A stretch of 64,000 nucleotides of DNA from Planctomycetota bacterium (GCA_016714045.1 JADJNY010000001.1:496001-560000), one strand, 5' to 3'. Numbered from the stretch's first letter, positions 26,873 to 38,333 are shown. A program made the numbers and translations. The notes: generated from the letters alone by a model not told the origin.

Positions 26873-28278
26873 TCACGACGCGGTGTCCGCGCGGAACGCC
26901 AGTTCGGTCTTCCACAAGCGCACTTCGGCCTCGACGCGCGCCGGCGCCGTGCCGCCGAGCACGCCGCGGCGCGCGAGGACGGCCTCGACGGAGAGCTCGC
27001 GGCGGAACTCCGCGGCGGTGAGCTTCGCGAGCTCGGGGAGGAGCTCCTTGCGCGTCGCCTCGGGCAGGTCCTCGATCTCGACGCCGCGCTCGAGCGCCGC
27101 GCGCACCGTCTCGCCGGCGCGTTCGTGCGCGACGCGGAACGGCACGCCGGAGCGCACGAGCAGGTCGGCGAGGTCGGTCGCGTTCAGGTAGCCCTTCTTC
27201 GCCTCGCTCGCGCAGCGGTCCGCGTCGAAGCGCGCGTTGCGCACGACGATCGCCGCGACCTCCAAGCACGCGCGCGTCGTGTCGACGCCGTCGAAGAGCG
27301 CTTCCTTGTCCTCTTGCAGGTCCTTGTCGTACGCGAGCGGCAGGCCCTTCATCGTGGTGAGCATCCCCGACAAGCGGCCCGCGACGCGCCCGCACTTGCC
27401 GCGCAGGAGCTCGAGGCTGTCGGGGTTCTTCTTCTGCGGCATCAGGGACGAGCCCGTCGCCACGGCGTCGGAGAGGTGCAGGAAGCCCGCCTCCTGCGAC
27501 GTGAAGAAGATCCAGTCCTCGGCGAGCCGCGACAGGTGCACGAGCGCCAGCGAGCACGCGAAGAGCAGCTCCGCCACGTGGTCCCGGTCGCTGACCGCGT
27601 CCAGGCTGTTGCGCGTCGCGCGCGCGAAGCCGAGCGACGTCGCGAGCGCCGCGCGGTCGACGGGGAACGCCGTGCCCGCGAGCGCGCCGCTGCCGAGCGG
27701 CGACGCGTCGCAGCGCGCGAGGAGGTCGACGAAGCGCGTGCGGTCGCGCTCAAGCATCTCGACGTACGCGAGCAGGTGGTGGCCGACCGTGATCGGCTGC
27801 GCGCGCTGCAGGTGCGTGTAGCCCGGCATCGCGAGCGCGGCGTTCGGCTCGGCGAGCTCGACGAGCGCACGCTGCACGTCGAGGAGCGCGCGCTCGAGCG
27901 CCTGGACCGCGCCCTTCGTCCACAATTTCAGGTCGGTCGCGACCTGGTCGTTGCGCGAGCGCCCCGTGTGGAGCTTCTTCGCGAGGTCGCCGACGAGCTC
28001 CTTCAGGCGCCCCTCGACGAAGCTGTGCACGTCCTCGGCGTCCGAGCGCGCGAGGACGGACGGATCGCGCTCGATCTCGGCCGCGACGGAGCGCAAGCCT
28101 GTTTCGAGCTCGCGTGCCTCCGCCGCGGTCAAGACGTTCGCCTTGGCGAGCGCGTGGGCCCAGGCGATCGAGCCCTGGACGTCCTCGCGCCACATCCGTT
28201 GATCGAAGGGGAGGCTGCGATTGAAGGCGTCGAAGCGCGGATCGATCGCACCCTCGAACCGGCCGCCCCAGAGCTTCT

Positions 28279-28282
<4 letters not shown>
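26873..28282 (-). CDS. argH: Argininosuccinate lyase
   Basis: ArgH (469 aa) splits argininosuccinate into arginine and fumarate. The GTG start at 28282 yields the family N-terminus (V/M)KKLWGGRFEG. Landmarks: HTGRSRNDQVATDL (about 112-125), PGYTHLQRAQPITVGHHLLAY with the catalytic His, and the fumarase/lyase signature GSSLMPQKKNPDSLEL with the catalytic Ser loop. The GTG overlaps the argG stop by four bases (GTGA, 28279-28282), so the two are translationally coupled. Confidence 0.95.
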
Positions 28283-29631
<1,349 letters not shown>

Positions 29632-29672
29632 GGTTCGTTCTCTCTTCTTCGAGTTGAGCGGGGTGGAGCGGA

Positions 29673-30629
29673 TCACGCGTCCTTGTCGCGCATCAGGAGC
29701 ACGAGCACGGCCTTCTGCACGTGCAGGCGGTTCTCCGCGATGTCGTAGACGATCGAGTTCGGGCCGTCGATCACCGGCGCCGTCACTTCCTGACCGCGGT
29801 GCGCGGGGAGGCAGTGCATGAAGAGCGCGTCGGGCTTCGCCCACGCCATCATCTCCTCGTCGACGCGGTAGTCGTTGAAGATCGACGAGCGCTCCTCGAT
29901 CTCGTCCTCCTGGCCCATGCTCGCCCACACGTCCGTGTAGACGGCGTCCGCGTCGCGCACGGCGGCCTCGGGGTCGTTCAGGATACGGATGTCGCTGCCC
30001 GACTCGCGCGCCATCAGCATCGCTTCGCTGATCACGCGCGCGTTCGGCTCGTAGCCCTCGGGCGAGCACACGGTCATGTGCGCGCCGAGGCGCGCCGCGA
30101 CGTGCACGAGCGAGTGGCACGTGTTGTTGCCGTCGCCGACGTAGACGAGGCGCCGGCCCCGGACGTCGCCCCACTTCTCGGTGAGCGTGAACACGTCGGA
30201 GAGCGCCTGGCACGGGTGCAGGTAGTCCGAGAGCCCGTTGATCACCGGGATCGAGCAGTTCGCGGCGAGCTCTTCGAGCGCCCTGTGCTTGAACGTGCGG
30301 GCGACGATGCCGTGCACCCAGCGCTCGAGGTTGCGCGCCATGTCCTTGAGCGACTCGCGCGAGCCGAGGCGGACGTCGCGGTGGTCCATGAAGACCGCGG
30401 AGCCGCCGAGGTCCTGCATGCCCACGTCGAACGTGAAGCGCGTGCGCAAGGAGTCCTTCTCGAAGATCATGGCGAGGCGTTTCCCCTTGAGCAGCGCGTT
30501 GTGCTCCGAGCGCCCCGCCTTCAACGCCGCGGCGGCGTCGAAGATGGTCTCGATGTCGCCCGTGCCGAGCTGGGCGATCGTGAGGAGGTCCTTGGAGGGC
30601 AGCGTGCCGAATGCGGCGGTGGTGGTCAT
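29673..30629 (-). CDS. argF: Ornithine carbamoyltransferase
   Basis: ArgF (318 aa) makes citrulline from ornithine and carbamoyl phosphate. The carbamoyl-phosphate site is DSLRTRFTF (SxRTR motif, about 60-68), with HPCQALSD (about 138-145) next. Ornithine-binding motifs DVWASMGQE and FMHCLPAHRG follow; the Cys-Leu-Pro identifies an OTCase rather than an aspartate, acetylornithine or succinylornithine transcarbamylase. ATG 30629 is favoured. It follows argD by 56 bp and precedes argG by 41 bp. Confidence 0.95.
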   Translation of the reverse strand: MTTTAAFGTLPSKDLLTIAQLGTGDIETIFDAAAALKAGRSEHNALLKGKRLAMIFEKDSLRTRFTFDVGMQDLGGSAVFMDHRDVRLGSRESLKDMARNLERWVHGIVARTFKHRALEELAANCSIPVINGLSDYLHPCQALSDVFTLTEKWGDVRGRRLVYVGDGNNTCHSLVHVAARLGAHMTVCSPEGYEPNARVISEAMLMARESGSDIRILNDPEAAVRDADAVYTDVWASMGQEDEIEERSSIFNDYRVDEEMMAWAKPDALFMHCLPAHRGQEVTAPVIDGPNSIVYDIAENRLHVQKAVLVLLMRDKDA

Positions 30630-30685
30630 GGAGTGCGAACTCCGAGTCAGGGGTGTGAGCGGAAAAGGAAGGTCGGAGGCCGTGC

Positions 30686-31852
30686 TCACAGCTCGGCCAG
30701 CGCCTCGCGCAGGATCGAAACCCCGCGCGCGATCTGTTCGGACGTGACGACGTAGGGCGGCAGGATGCGGATCACGTCGCCCGCGGTGCGGTTCGTGATC
30801 AGGCCCTTCGCGTAGAGCTTCTTCTGGAGGTCCTCGGCGCCGCGCGAAAGACGCACGCCCTGCATCAGACCGCGGCCGCGCAGCTCGGTGATCACTGGGA
30901 ACTCGCCCTTCAGGTCGGCGAGCCCCGCGCGCAGCTCCGCGCCGCGCGCGAGCACCGCCTCCTGCAGGCCGCCGTGCTCCATCAAGTCGAGGAACACGAG
31001 CGCACCGCGGCACACGAACGGGCCGCCGGCGAACGTCGAGCCGTGGTCGCCGGGCTCGAACACGTCGGCGAACTCCTTCGACACCACGGTGCAGCCCATC
31101 GGCAACCCTGCCGCGATGGGCTTGGCGAGCGTCGCGACGTCGGGCTTCACGCCCGCGGCGTCGGCGGAGAGGAACGTCCCGGTGCGTCCGCAGCCCGCCT
31201 GCACCTCGTCGTGGACGAGCAGCGTGCCGGTCTTCGTGCACAGCTCGCGCGCAGCGCGCAGGAAGTCGTGGGGGAGCTCCTTCACGCCCTGCTCGCCCTG
31301 GATCGGCTCGAGGAAGAGCGCCTGGAACGTGCGCGTCGAAAGCAGCGTCTCGAGCCGCGCCGTGTCGCCGGGTGCGACGAACTCGACGCCCGGGAGCAGC
31401 GGCGCGAAGGGCTTCCTGTACTTCTCCGTGTGCGTCAGCGACACGGAGCCCATCGAGCGGCCGTGGAAGCTGCCTTCGAGCGCGAGGAGACCCGTGCGCT
31501 TCGTGTCGCCCTTCTTGTACGCGACCTTGCGCGCGATCTTGATCGCGCACTCGTTGGCCTCGGTGCCGCTGTTCGTGAAGAACACGGCCTCGAGCCCCGA
31601 GAGGCGCGCGATCCTCGTCGCGACGTCTTGCGCGTAAGGGTGTCGGTACAGGTTCGACAGGTGGATCGCCTGCCCGAGCTGGTCCGTGAGCTCGCGCACG
31701 AGGCGCGGGTGGTTGTGCCCGAGCGCCGACACCGCGATGCCCGCGAGGAAGTCGAGGTAGATCCGTCCGTCCTGCGTGCGGAGCTCCGCGCCGCTGCCGC
31801 CGACGAAGACGTCGGGCGCCGGCGCATACGTGTTGAGGAGGTGCGTGGTCAT
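30686..31852 (-). CDS. argD: Acetylornithine aminotransferase
   Basis: ArgD (388 aa) is a class III PLP aminotransferase that converts N-acetylglutamate semialdehyde to N-acetylornithine. Visible landmarks are FTNSGTEANECAIKIAR (phosphate-binding loop, about 91-107), LEGSFHGRSMGSVSLT, LVHDEVQAGCGRTGTFLS (the Asp that holds the PLP nitrogen) and VATLAKPIAAGLPMG with the Schiff-base Lys near residue 240. Its ATG overlaps the argB stop by four bases (ATGA, 31849-31852). Confidence 0.95.
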   Translation of the reverse strand: MTTHLLNTYAPAPDVFVGGSGAELRTQDGRIYLDFLAGIAVSALGHNHPRLVRELTDQLGQAIHLSNLYRHPYAQDVATRIARLSGLEAVFFTNSGTEANECAIKIARKVAYKKGDTKRTGLLALEGSFHGRSMGSVSLTHTEKYRKPFAPLLPGVEFVAPGDTARLETLLSTRTFQALFLEPIQGEQGVKELPHDFLRAARELCTKTGTLLVHDEVQAGCGRTGTFLSADAAGVKPDVATLAKPIAAGLPMGCTVVSKEFADVFEPGDHGSTFAGGPFVCRGALVFLDLMEHGGLQEAVLARGAELRAGLADLKGEFPVITELRGRGLMQGVRLSRGAEDLQKKLYAKGLITNRTAGDVIRILPPYVVTSEQIARGVSILREALAEL

Positions 31853-32664
31853 CGTGCGGAGTCCGGGACGAAGCGCGTCCCGATCGAGTCGTGGAGGGCC
31901 GCGAGCACGGCGTCGTCGCCGGCGGCGGGGGCGATCTTGACGAGACCGCCGCCGAGATGGGCGAGCTCAGCGAGCGCCGCGAGCGCCATCTCGACCTTCG
32001 GGATCATCCCGCCGGTGACGACGCCCTCCGCGCGCAGCGCCGCGGCGCGCGCGGGCGTGAGCGTCGCGAGGCGCTGCTTCGCGCCGTCGAGCACGCCCGG
32101 GACGTCGGTGAGGAACAGGAGCGCGTCGCACTCGAACGTGCGCGCGAGCGGACCGGCCGCCATGTCCGCGTTCACGTTGTAGAGGTGGTCGCGAGCGCCC
32201 GCTTCGTCGCGCGCGAGCGGCGCGACGGTCGCGATCACGGGCGTGAAGGCGCCCTCGAGCAGCGCCTCGACGAGCGCACGGTCCGCGTGGACGACGCTGC
32301 CGACGTAGCCGAGGTCGACCGACGCCTGCGTCTTGGCGACCGAGAACGAGCCGCCGTCTGCGCCCGAGAGACCCGCGGCGCGCAGGCCTTCGACGTTGAG
32401 CGCGAGGACGAGCTCCTTGTTCACGATCCCCGCGAGCACCATCGTCACGACGTCCGCCGTCGCGGCGTCCGTGACGCGCAGGCCCTCGTGGTAGCGCTCT
32501 TCGAGGCCGAGCTTCTTCACCTGCTCGCGGATCTGGTTCCCGCCGCCGTGGACGACGACGAGCTCGTGGCCCGCCGCCTTCGCGCGCGCGAGCGAACGCG
32601 CGAGCGCGGCGCGCGGCGCGGCTTGCTCGAGCTGGGCTCCGCCGATCTTGACGAGGATGCGCAT
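31849..32664 (-). CDS. argB: Acetylglutamate kinase
   Basis: ArgB (271 aa) phosphorylates N-acetylglutamate, usually the regulated step. The amino-acid-kinase pattern is clear: VKIGGAQL at the N-terminus, VVVHGGGNQI (about 37-46), then YNVNADMAAGPLA and LLFLTDVPGVLDGAK, and GGMIPKVEMALAAL near the end. Compared with the arginine-inhibited hexameric enzymes it lacks an N-terminal extension, which suggests no hexamer-based arginine feedback (inference). Start ATG 32664 overlaps the argC stop by one base. Confidence 0.94.
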   Translation of the reverse strand: MRILVKIGGAQLEQAAPRAALARSLARAKAAGHELVVVHGGGNQIREQVKKLGLEERYHEGLRVTDAATADVVTMVLAGIVNKELVLALNVEGLRAAGLSGADGGSFSVAKTQASVDLGYVGSVVHADRALVEALLEGAFTPVIATVAPLARDEAGARDHLYNVNADMAAGPLARTFECDALLFLTDVPGVLDGAKQRLATLTPARAAALRAEGVVTGGMIPKVEMALAALAELAHLGGGLVKIAPAAGDDAVLAALHDSIGTRFVPDSAR

Positions 32665-33647
32665 CAGCCGAGCCCCGCGGCTTCTTCGCAGCCGAGCATC
32701 AGGTTCATGTTCTGGAGCGCCTGGCCTGCGGCGCCCTTGACGAGGTTGTCGATCGCGCTCGTCAGCACGCACAGCGGGCCGGAGTCGGCGACGGCGACGT
32801 GGCACTCGTTCGTGCGCTGCACGCGGTCGAGCTCGGGCTGGCCCTTCGAGAACACCTTCACGAAGCGCTCGCCCGCGTAGGCGGAAGCGAGGCACGCGCG
32901 CAGCTCCGCGGCCTTGGCACCCGCCTTCGGCTTCACGTAGATCGTCGAGAGGATCCCGCGGAAGACGGGGAGCAGGTGCGGCGTGAACACGAGGTCGTCG
33001 AGGCCCGCTTCCTGGCGGATCTCGGGCGCGTGGCGGTGCGTGCCGACGCCGTACGCGAGGAAGTTCTCGTGCGACGCGCCGAAGATCGTGCGCGCGGACG
33101 GCGTCTTGCCGGCGCCGGAGACGCCGCTCTTCGAATCGCACACGACGGTGTGCGCGCGGTCGACGAGGCCCGCGGCGAGCAGCGGCTTCAGCGCGAGCAG
33201 GATCGAGGTCGGGTAGCAGCCGGGGTTCGCGACGAGCTGCGACTTCGCGACGGCGTCGCGCGCGTGCTCGGTCAGGCCGTACACGGCGGACGGGAGCAGC
33301 TCGGGTGCCACGTGCGCGTGGCCGTAGACGGCGTGGTAGTCCGCGGCGCTCTTCAAGCGGAAGTCGGCCGACAGGTCGACCACTTTCTTGCCCAGCGTGA
33401 CGAGCTTCTTCGCGAGTTCCGCCGACGTCCCGTGCGGCGTGCACAGGAACACGCCGTCCGCGCGCGCGACGCGCGCCCAGTCGAGCGGCTCGACGGCGCG
33501 GTCGCACTCGAGCTCCGGAGCTTCCGGCGCGACGCCTTCGCGCGCGCCGAGGAAGCCGTCGAGCTCGAGCTCGCGGTGGTTCGAGAGGAGGCGCGCGAGC
33601 TCGCGGCCGGTGTAGCCGGAGGCGCCGAGGATGGTGACGCGTTTCAT
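32664..33647 (-). CDS. argC: N-acetyl-gamma-glutamyl-phosphate reductase
   Basis: ArgC (327 aa) reduces N-acetylglutamyl phosphate with NADPH. The nucleotide-binding GASGYTGRELARLL is at about 8-21. The catalytic Cys lies in LVANPGCYPTSILLALKPL (about 148), and the second domain starts with SGVSGAGKTPSARTIF. GTHRHAPEI carries the catalytic His. The start ATG overlaps by four bases the stop of a 72-codon frame that separates it from argR. Confidence 0.95.
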   Translation of the reverse strand: MKRVTILGASGYTGRELARLLSNHRELELDGFLGAREGVAPEAPELECDRAVEPLDWARVARADGVFLCTPHGTSAELAKKLVTLGKKVVDLSADFRLKSAADYHAVYGHAHVAPELLPSAVYGLTEHARDAVAKSQLVANPGCYPTSILLALKPLLAAGLVDRAHTVVCDSKSGVSGAGKTPSARTIFGASHENFLAYGVGTHRHAPEIRQEAGLDDLVFTPHLLPVFRGILSTIYVKPKAGAKAAELRACLASAYAGERFVKVFSKGQPELDRVQRTNECHVAVADSGPLCVLTSAIDNLVKGAAGQALQNMNLMLGCEEAAGLG

Positions 33648-33862
33648 GAGCGGTGGTGGGGCGCGGAACGAAGCCGGCGCCGGACGATCGGTCCCGGCGC
33701 CGCGGCGGGCACGTACGCGGGCCGAGCGCGCGCATTCATGCGCGGGAGCGCGAGCGTCGCGACCGCACGAGCGAGCACCGAGCTCGCGCGCGCGACGAAG
33801 CGAACGAACGGCACGCTCGCGGAGCCGAGGCTCGCGAGCGCGCGGAGGCGGCTCGCGTTCAT
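33644..33862 (-). CDS. Conserved-position small protein of 72 aa between argR and argC
   Basis: The frame begins at ATG 33862, which overlaps the argR stop by four bases (ATGA, 33859-33862), and ends with a TGA that overlaps the argC start by four bases (33644-33647). Such double coupling is how real genes in this operon are joined. The product (MNASRLRALASLG ... SAPHHRS) has a long weakly hydrophobic helix at about residues 5-40 interrupted by Arg, then an Arg/Pro-rich tail. No family recognised. It could also be a coupling device whose translation matters more than its product. Confidence 0.55.
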   Translation of the reverse strand: MNASRLRALASLGSASVPFVRFVARASSVLARAVATLALPRMNARARPAYVPAAAPGPIVRRRLRSAPHHRS

Positions 33863-34347
33863 CTCCGGCGGCGCTCCTTCAAATCGAGGAGCTGCTTCGT
33901 GACGCGCTTCGCCTCGGCGGCGCTCTTCGTGACGACGAGGATCGTGTCGTCGCCCGCGACGGTGCCGAGGATCTCCTTCCAACCGGCCTGGTCGAGCGCG
34001 ATCGCGAGCGGCTGCGCGCCGCCGACCGGCGTGCGCAAGACGATCAGGTTCTCGGCCGGGGTCGCGCCCGCGAGCCAGCTGTGCACGGCGTTGAAGAGCT
34101 GCACCGAGTGGTCGGGACCGTCCGGCGTGACCTCGATCGGCAGCTCGTAGCCGCTCGGGCCCTTGAGCAGGCCCATCGCGCGGAGGTCGCGCGACAGCGT
34201 GGCCTGGTTGACCTCGACGCCTTCCTTCGCGAGCAAGTCCACGAGCTCGAACTGGCTGTGGATCGCCCGTTCGCGCACGAGCGCGGCGATCCGGGCACGG
34301 CGCTGCTCGCGGGAGATCGGCGGGGAGGACTTGGGCGACGAAGGCAT
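33859..34347 (-). CDS. argR: Arginine repressor ArgR
   Basis: ArgR (162 aa) senses arginine and binds ARG boxes as a hexamer. The N-terminal winged helix has ARIAALVRERAIHSQFELVDLLAKEGVEVNQATLSRDLRAMGL with the family's SQ.EL...L...G...QAT.SRD signature. The C-terminal oligomerisation and arginine-binding part includes NLIVLRTPVGGAQPLAIALDQ and ILGTVAGDDTILVV (GT.AGDDT motif). I prefer ATG 34347; upstream ATGs at 34368 and 34374 fall in the promoter. It heads the operon and lies downstream of a box that it probably binds itself. Confidence 0.93.
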   Translation of the reverse strand: MPSSPKSSPPISREQRRARIAALVRERAIHSQFELVDLLAKEGVEVNQATLSRDLRAMGLLKGPSGYELPIEVTPDGPDHSVQLFNAVHSWLAGATPAENLIVLRTPVGGAQPLAIALDQAGWKEILGTVAGDDTILVVTKSAAEAKRVTKQLLDLKERRRR

Positions 34348-34363
34348 ACGAATCGCTTCTGCG

Positions 34364-34398
34364 TGCATAATCATGCCGGCGCGCGAAGGGTGCGTCAA
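34364..34398 (-). promoter_or_regulatory. Promoter of the arg operon with overlapping ARG-box-like site
   Basis: On the minus strand a -35 TTGACG (34393-34398) and a -10 CATGAT (34370-34375) are separated by exactly 17 bp. The -10 lies inside the A/T-rich near-palindrome TGCATAATCATGCC (34364-34377, plus strand), which matches 10 of 14 positions of the ARG-box half-pair TGAATAATTATTCA. In a background this rich in G+C such a site stands out. Binding by ArgR here would shut the promoter directly. Confidence 0.65.
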
Positions 34399-34427
34399 GG
34401 CTCCTCCGTCCGCGACCTTCGCGAGCT

Positions 34428-35126
34428 TCAGGCCGGCGTCCAGCCGAGGGACGGCGCCGGGCCTTCGACGAGCTTCGCCTCCGTGCGCGCGAGCGCCGTC
34501 GCGAGCGCGTCGAGGTAGGCGCGGCGCTGGAGGCACTGCACGCCGAGGCTCGTGAGGTGCTCCGTCGGCGACTGCGCGTCGCACAGCGCGAAGCCGCCGA
34601 CGCGCAGGCGATCGAGGAGGTACGCGAGCGCCGCCTTCGACGCGTCCGTGCGCAGCCGGAACATCGACTCGCCGCCGAAGAAGCCGCCCTGCGCGACGCC
34701 GTAGAGGCCGCCGACGAGCTCGCCCGCCTCCCACACCTCGACCGAGTGCGCCGCGCCGCGCGCGAAGAGGGCGCGGTAGGCGGCGACGAAGTCGTCCGAG
34801 ATCCACGTCTCCTCGCGGCCGGGGGCCGGCGCGCGACAGCCCGCGATCACGTCCTCGAACGCGCGGTCGATCGTGAACGTCCACCGCCCGCGCCGCGCGC
34901 TCTGGCGCACGCTGCGCGCGGCGGGGCGCGGCGCGAGGTCGAAGACGGCGCGCGGATCGGGCGACCACCAGTTGAGCACGGGCTCCGACGACCACGGGAA
35001 GATCCCGGCGCGGTACGCGGCGAGCAGGAACTCGGGCTCGAGGGACCCGCCGAGCGCCACGAGGCCGTCCGCGTCGGCCTCGAGCTCGGGATCGGGCAGG
35101 CGTGAGTCGAGCAGCCAGACGACCAT
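34428..35126 (-). CDS. aat: Leucyl/phenylalanyl-tRNA-protein transferase
   Basis: Aat (232 aa) adds Leu or Phe to proteins with N-terminal Arg/Lys, marking them for ClpAP in the N-degron route. Landmarks: GLVALGGSLEPEFLLAAYRAGIFPW, then WWSPDPRAV, and the signature VGGLYGVAQGGFFGGESMFR followed by SKAALAYLLDRL. It is 80 bp upstream of argR on the same strand but is likely a separate unit, because the argR promoter lies in between. Confidence 0.93.
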   Translation of the reverse strand: MVVWLLDSRLPDPELEADADGLVALGGSLEPEFLLAAYRAGIFPWSSEPVLNWWSPDPRAVFDLAPRPAARSVRQSARRGRWTFTIDRAFEDVIAGCRAPAPGREETWISDDFVAAYRALFARGAAHSVEVWEAGELVGGLYGVAQGGFFGGESMFRLRTDASKAALAYLLDRLRVGGFALCDAQSPTEHLTSLGVQCLQRRAYLDALATALARTEAKLVEGPAPSLGWTPA

Positions 35127-35445
35127 GGCTTCACCTTAACAAAGGGACTCCCGGGGGAGCCTGCGCTCTGGCGGGCCCCGGGGGCTTGTGACCCGCCAGC
35201 AGGCGGGAGCGTGCGACCTGCAAAGCGTTGGAAGGTCGCGCCCGGCCCGCTGGTGGGAGCTCGCGCACCGGATGGTGTGTGGGAGCTCGCGGCCCTGCGG
35301 CTCCCGGTGGCTCGGGCTCCCGCCGCCTCGCGCGAACTCGCGCTCGCCGCCGGGGGGCCGCCTGACTAGAGTGCCGCCCCGCGCGTAGGCGGCGCCCGTC
35401 CCGTCGCGTACCGAACCGTTCCCCAGCCCCCCCCGCGAACCCGCC
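35127..35445. other. Divergent intergenic region between aat and terC
   Basis: It contains an inverted repeat CTGGCGGG (35167-35174) / CCCGCCAG (35191-35198) and a direct repeat GTGGGAGCTCGCG about 26 bp apart (near 35252 and 35278). TerC genes often follow a yybP-ykoY manganese riboswitch; I looked for its conserved loops and did not find them. No gene seen. Confidence 0.5.
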
Positions 35446-36216
<771 letters not shown>

Positions 36217-36334
36217 CGCGCCGCGCGCGGGGCGCACCGTTGCGGTGGGGGGAGCCTCGCTCGCGCGTCCCCACGCGCAGGGATGCGTTCCCCCCGACGC
36301 GTGCATTCGCGCGCCCTCCGAGGCCGACGAACTC

Positions 36335-37343
36335 GTGAGCGGCGGCGGACCCACCGCGCCGGGCGCGAGCGCGGCTTCGAGCCCGAACGGCGGCCTCGGC
36401 GCGCTGCTCGCGAGCCCCGGCGTGCTCGCGATCGGCTTCTGGGGCGCGTCCTTCGTCGCGACGCGCGCGGCGCTCGAGGGCTACACGCCGGCGGGGCTCG
36501 TCGCGCTGCGGTTCCTGCTCGGAGCGCTCGTCGTCGCTGCGATCGCGCTCGCGCGGCGGACGGTGCCCTGGCCGAAGCGCGCGGACGTCGCACGCTGCCT
36601 GTGGCTCGGGGGCGTGCTCGGCGGGCACATCCTGCTGCAGGCGCACGCGCTGCGCTTCACGACGGCGCTGCACTCCGGCTGGCTCGTGTCGTTCAGCGCG
36701 GTGGCCGTGACGCTCGGCTCGACGCTCTTCCTCGGCGAGCGCTTGCCGTGGCGCAACGCGCTCGGCATCGCGTGCGCGGTGCTCGGCGTCGCGCTCGTCG
36801 CGTCGAGCGACGCGCCGAACTTCGACGCCGCGTCGACGGGGCGATCTGCTCGTGTTCACGAGCTCGTTCACGTGGGCGGCCTACACGCTGCTCTCGAAGC
36901 GTCCGCTCGCGTCGAGCGGTCCGTGGCGCGTGACGCCGTTCGTGCTCGCCGTCGCGGGGGGCGCGGCGCTCGTCGCGGCGCTCCCTGGCGGGCTCGTCGC
37001 CGACTCCGCAGACGGCTCGGTCGCCGCGCTGTCGAACGGCGGCGCGAGCGCCACGGCGGCGCCCGGCGCGCTCACGAGCGAAGCCGGCGCGGAGGCCGGC
37101 GTGCCGTGGAGCGCGACCTGGGCCGTCGTCTTTCTCGGCCTGGGCGCGAGCGGCGCCGCCTTCCTGTGCTGGGCGGCGACGATCGAGCGCTTCGGCGCGC
37201 TGCGCGCGGGGCTGCTCATCTATCTGCAGCCGTTCGTCACGCTCGTCTTGGCGCTCTGGATCCTCGACGAGCCCGCCGGCTGGCGCGCGCTCGTCGGCGG
37301 ACCGATCGTGCTCCTCGGCGTGGCGCTCGCGAGTCGGCGCTGA
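36335..37343 (+). CDS. EamA/DMT family transporter, one frameshift
   Basis: Drug/metabolite exporter of the EamA type with ten predicted membrane segments in two repeats. The first EamA unit (VLAIGFWGASFVATRAALEG ... ALGIACAVLGVALVAS) and the second (FTWAAYTLLSKRPL ... VGGPIVLLGVALASRR) lie in different frames. Removing one G from GGGG at 36838-36841 joins them as ...DAASTGDLLVFTSSFTWAAYTLL, giving about 335 aa from the GTG at 36335. The frameshift is probably a sequence error. The stop abuts the stop of the convergent gene with no space. Confidence 0.85.
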
Positions 37344-38333
37344 TCAGGCGAACGGACCCGCGACGTCCTCGAGGTCGAACGCGCGCGGTCGGCGCACGGT
37401 CTCCGTGCGCGGCGTGAGCGGCGTCTCCGCGCGCCAGACGGGCGTCGGCGGCGCGGCGCGCGGCCTGGGGTGGAGCACGTGCACGCGCTCCGTCTCCTCG
37501 GACTCCGGCGCGTCGGCGCCCGCTTGCCACGCGCGCAGCGCTTCCGCGCGGATGCCGGTGGCGGCCGCGATCCGCAGCGCAGGGATGCGTCGCAAGTCGT
37601 CCCACGTGCGCAGGCCGGCTCCGATCAACTTCTGGCACGCGGCGAGATCGAGCCCGGCGAGCCGGCCCGGATGGAGCAGCGTCTCGGCGTCGGCGGGCGC
37701 GGGGCGCAGCGGTCCTGCGATCCGTGCGTTCGCGAGCGGTGAGTCGACCTTCGTCGAGGGCAGCGCGGAGCGCGGAGCGAGCTCGTCGAGCGGGAGCGCG
37801 CGCAGGCGCGAAAGCGCTCTCGCCGGCGCGTCGGCGGGGAGCGTGGTGCGCGCGGGCAGGGACTCGCGCGCGGCGGTGCGCGGCGCGGCCACGGTCGGCG
37901 CCGTGCGCGGCGCGGGCGCCGGGAGCGCTGCCGGGAGCGCTGCCGGGAGCGTCGCGCGCGCGAGCTCCACGCGGGCGCCGGCGTGCGCCGAAGCACGCTC
38001 GTCGCGCGACCCGGGGACGGCGCCGCGGACGGGCGTCGGCGCGGAGGTCGCGCGCACGGTGGGCGGCCCGGCGTCGAGCACGGCGTCGAGCGCCGGCTGC
38101 GTGTGCCACGCGGACTCGCCGGCGACCTCGAAGGCCGTCGCGGAGCGCGTGATGCGCTCCGCTTCGCGCAGGAACCGCCGCGCGGCCGCGGGCGAACCGC
38201 CCAACCACTCCGCGAGGCGATCGATGGGGAGCGCGGCGAGTTCGGCGGGCCGCGCGATGCCGCGCGCGCGCAGTCGGCGCCACGTCGCGGGGCCTTCCGC
38301 GTGGAGGTTGCACAGGAGGAGCAGGGGATCCAT
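37344..38333 (-). CDS. Helix-hairpin-helix protein next to parA
   Basis: A 329-aa protein with DUF4332/HhH-like units at both ends. The N-terminal LLLCNLHAEGPATWRRLRARGIARPAELAAL lies at about 4-34 and the C-terminal LDLAACQKLIGAGLRTWDDLRRIPALRIAAATGIRAEALRAW at about 228-270. A long Ala/Pro/Arg-rich linker separates them (with LPAALPAALPA-type repeats). Such HhH pairs bind DNA nonspecifically. It starts 32 bp after parA and is surely in the same operon, so a role in chromosome or cargo positioning with ParA is plausible. Confidence 0.75.
   Translation of the reverse strand: MDPLLLLCNLHAEGPATWRRLRARGIARPAELAALPIDRLAEWLGGSPAAARRFLREAERITRSATAFEVAGESAWHTQPALDAVLDAGPPTVRATSAPTPVRGAVPGSRDERASAHAGARVELARATLPAALPAALPAPAPRTAPTVAAPRTAARESLPARTTLPADAPARALSRLRALPLDELAPRSALPSTKVDSPLANARIAGPLRPAPADAETLLHPGRLAGLDLAACQKLIGAGLRTWDDLRRIPALRIAAATGIRAEALRAWQAGADAPESEETERVHVLHPRPRAAPPTPVWRAETPLTPRTETVRRPRAFDLEDVAGPFA

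Noticed and set aside
35127..35445. A yybP-ykoY manganese riboswitch before terC
   Set aside because: This is a common arrangement elsewhere, but the conserved internal loops and stems could not be found here; only unrelated short repeats are present.
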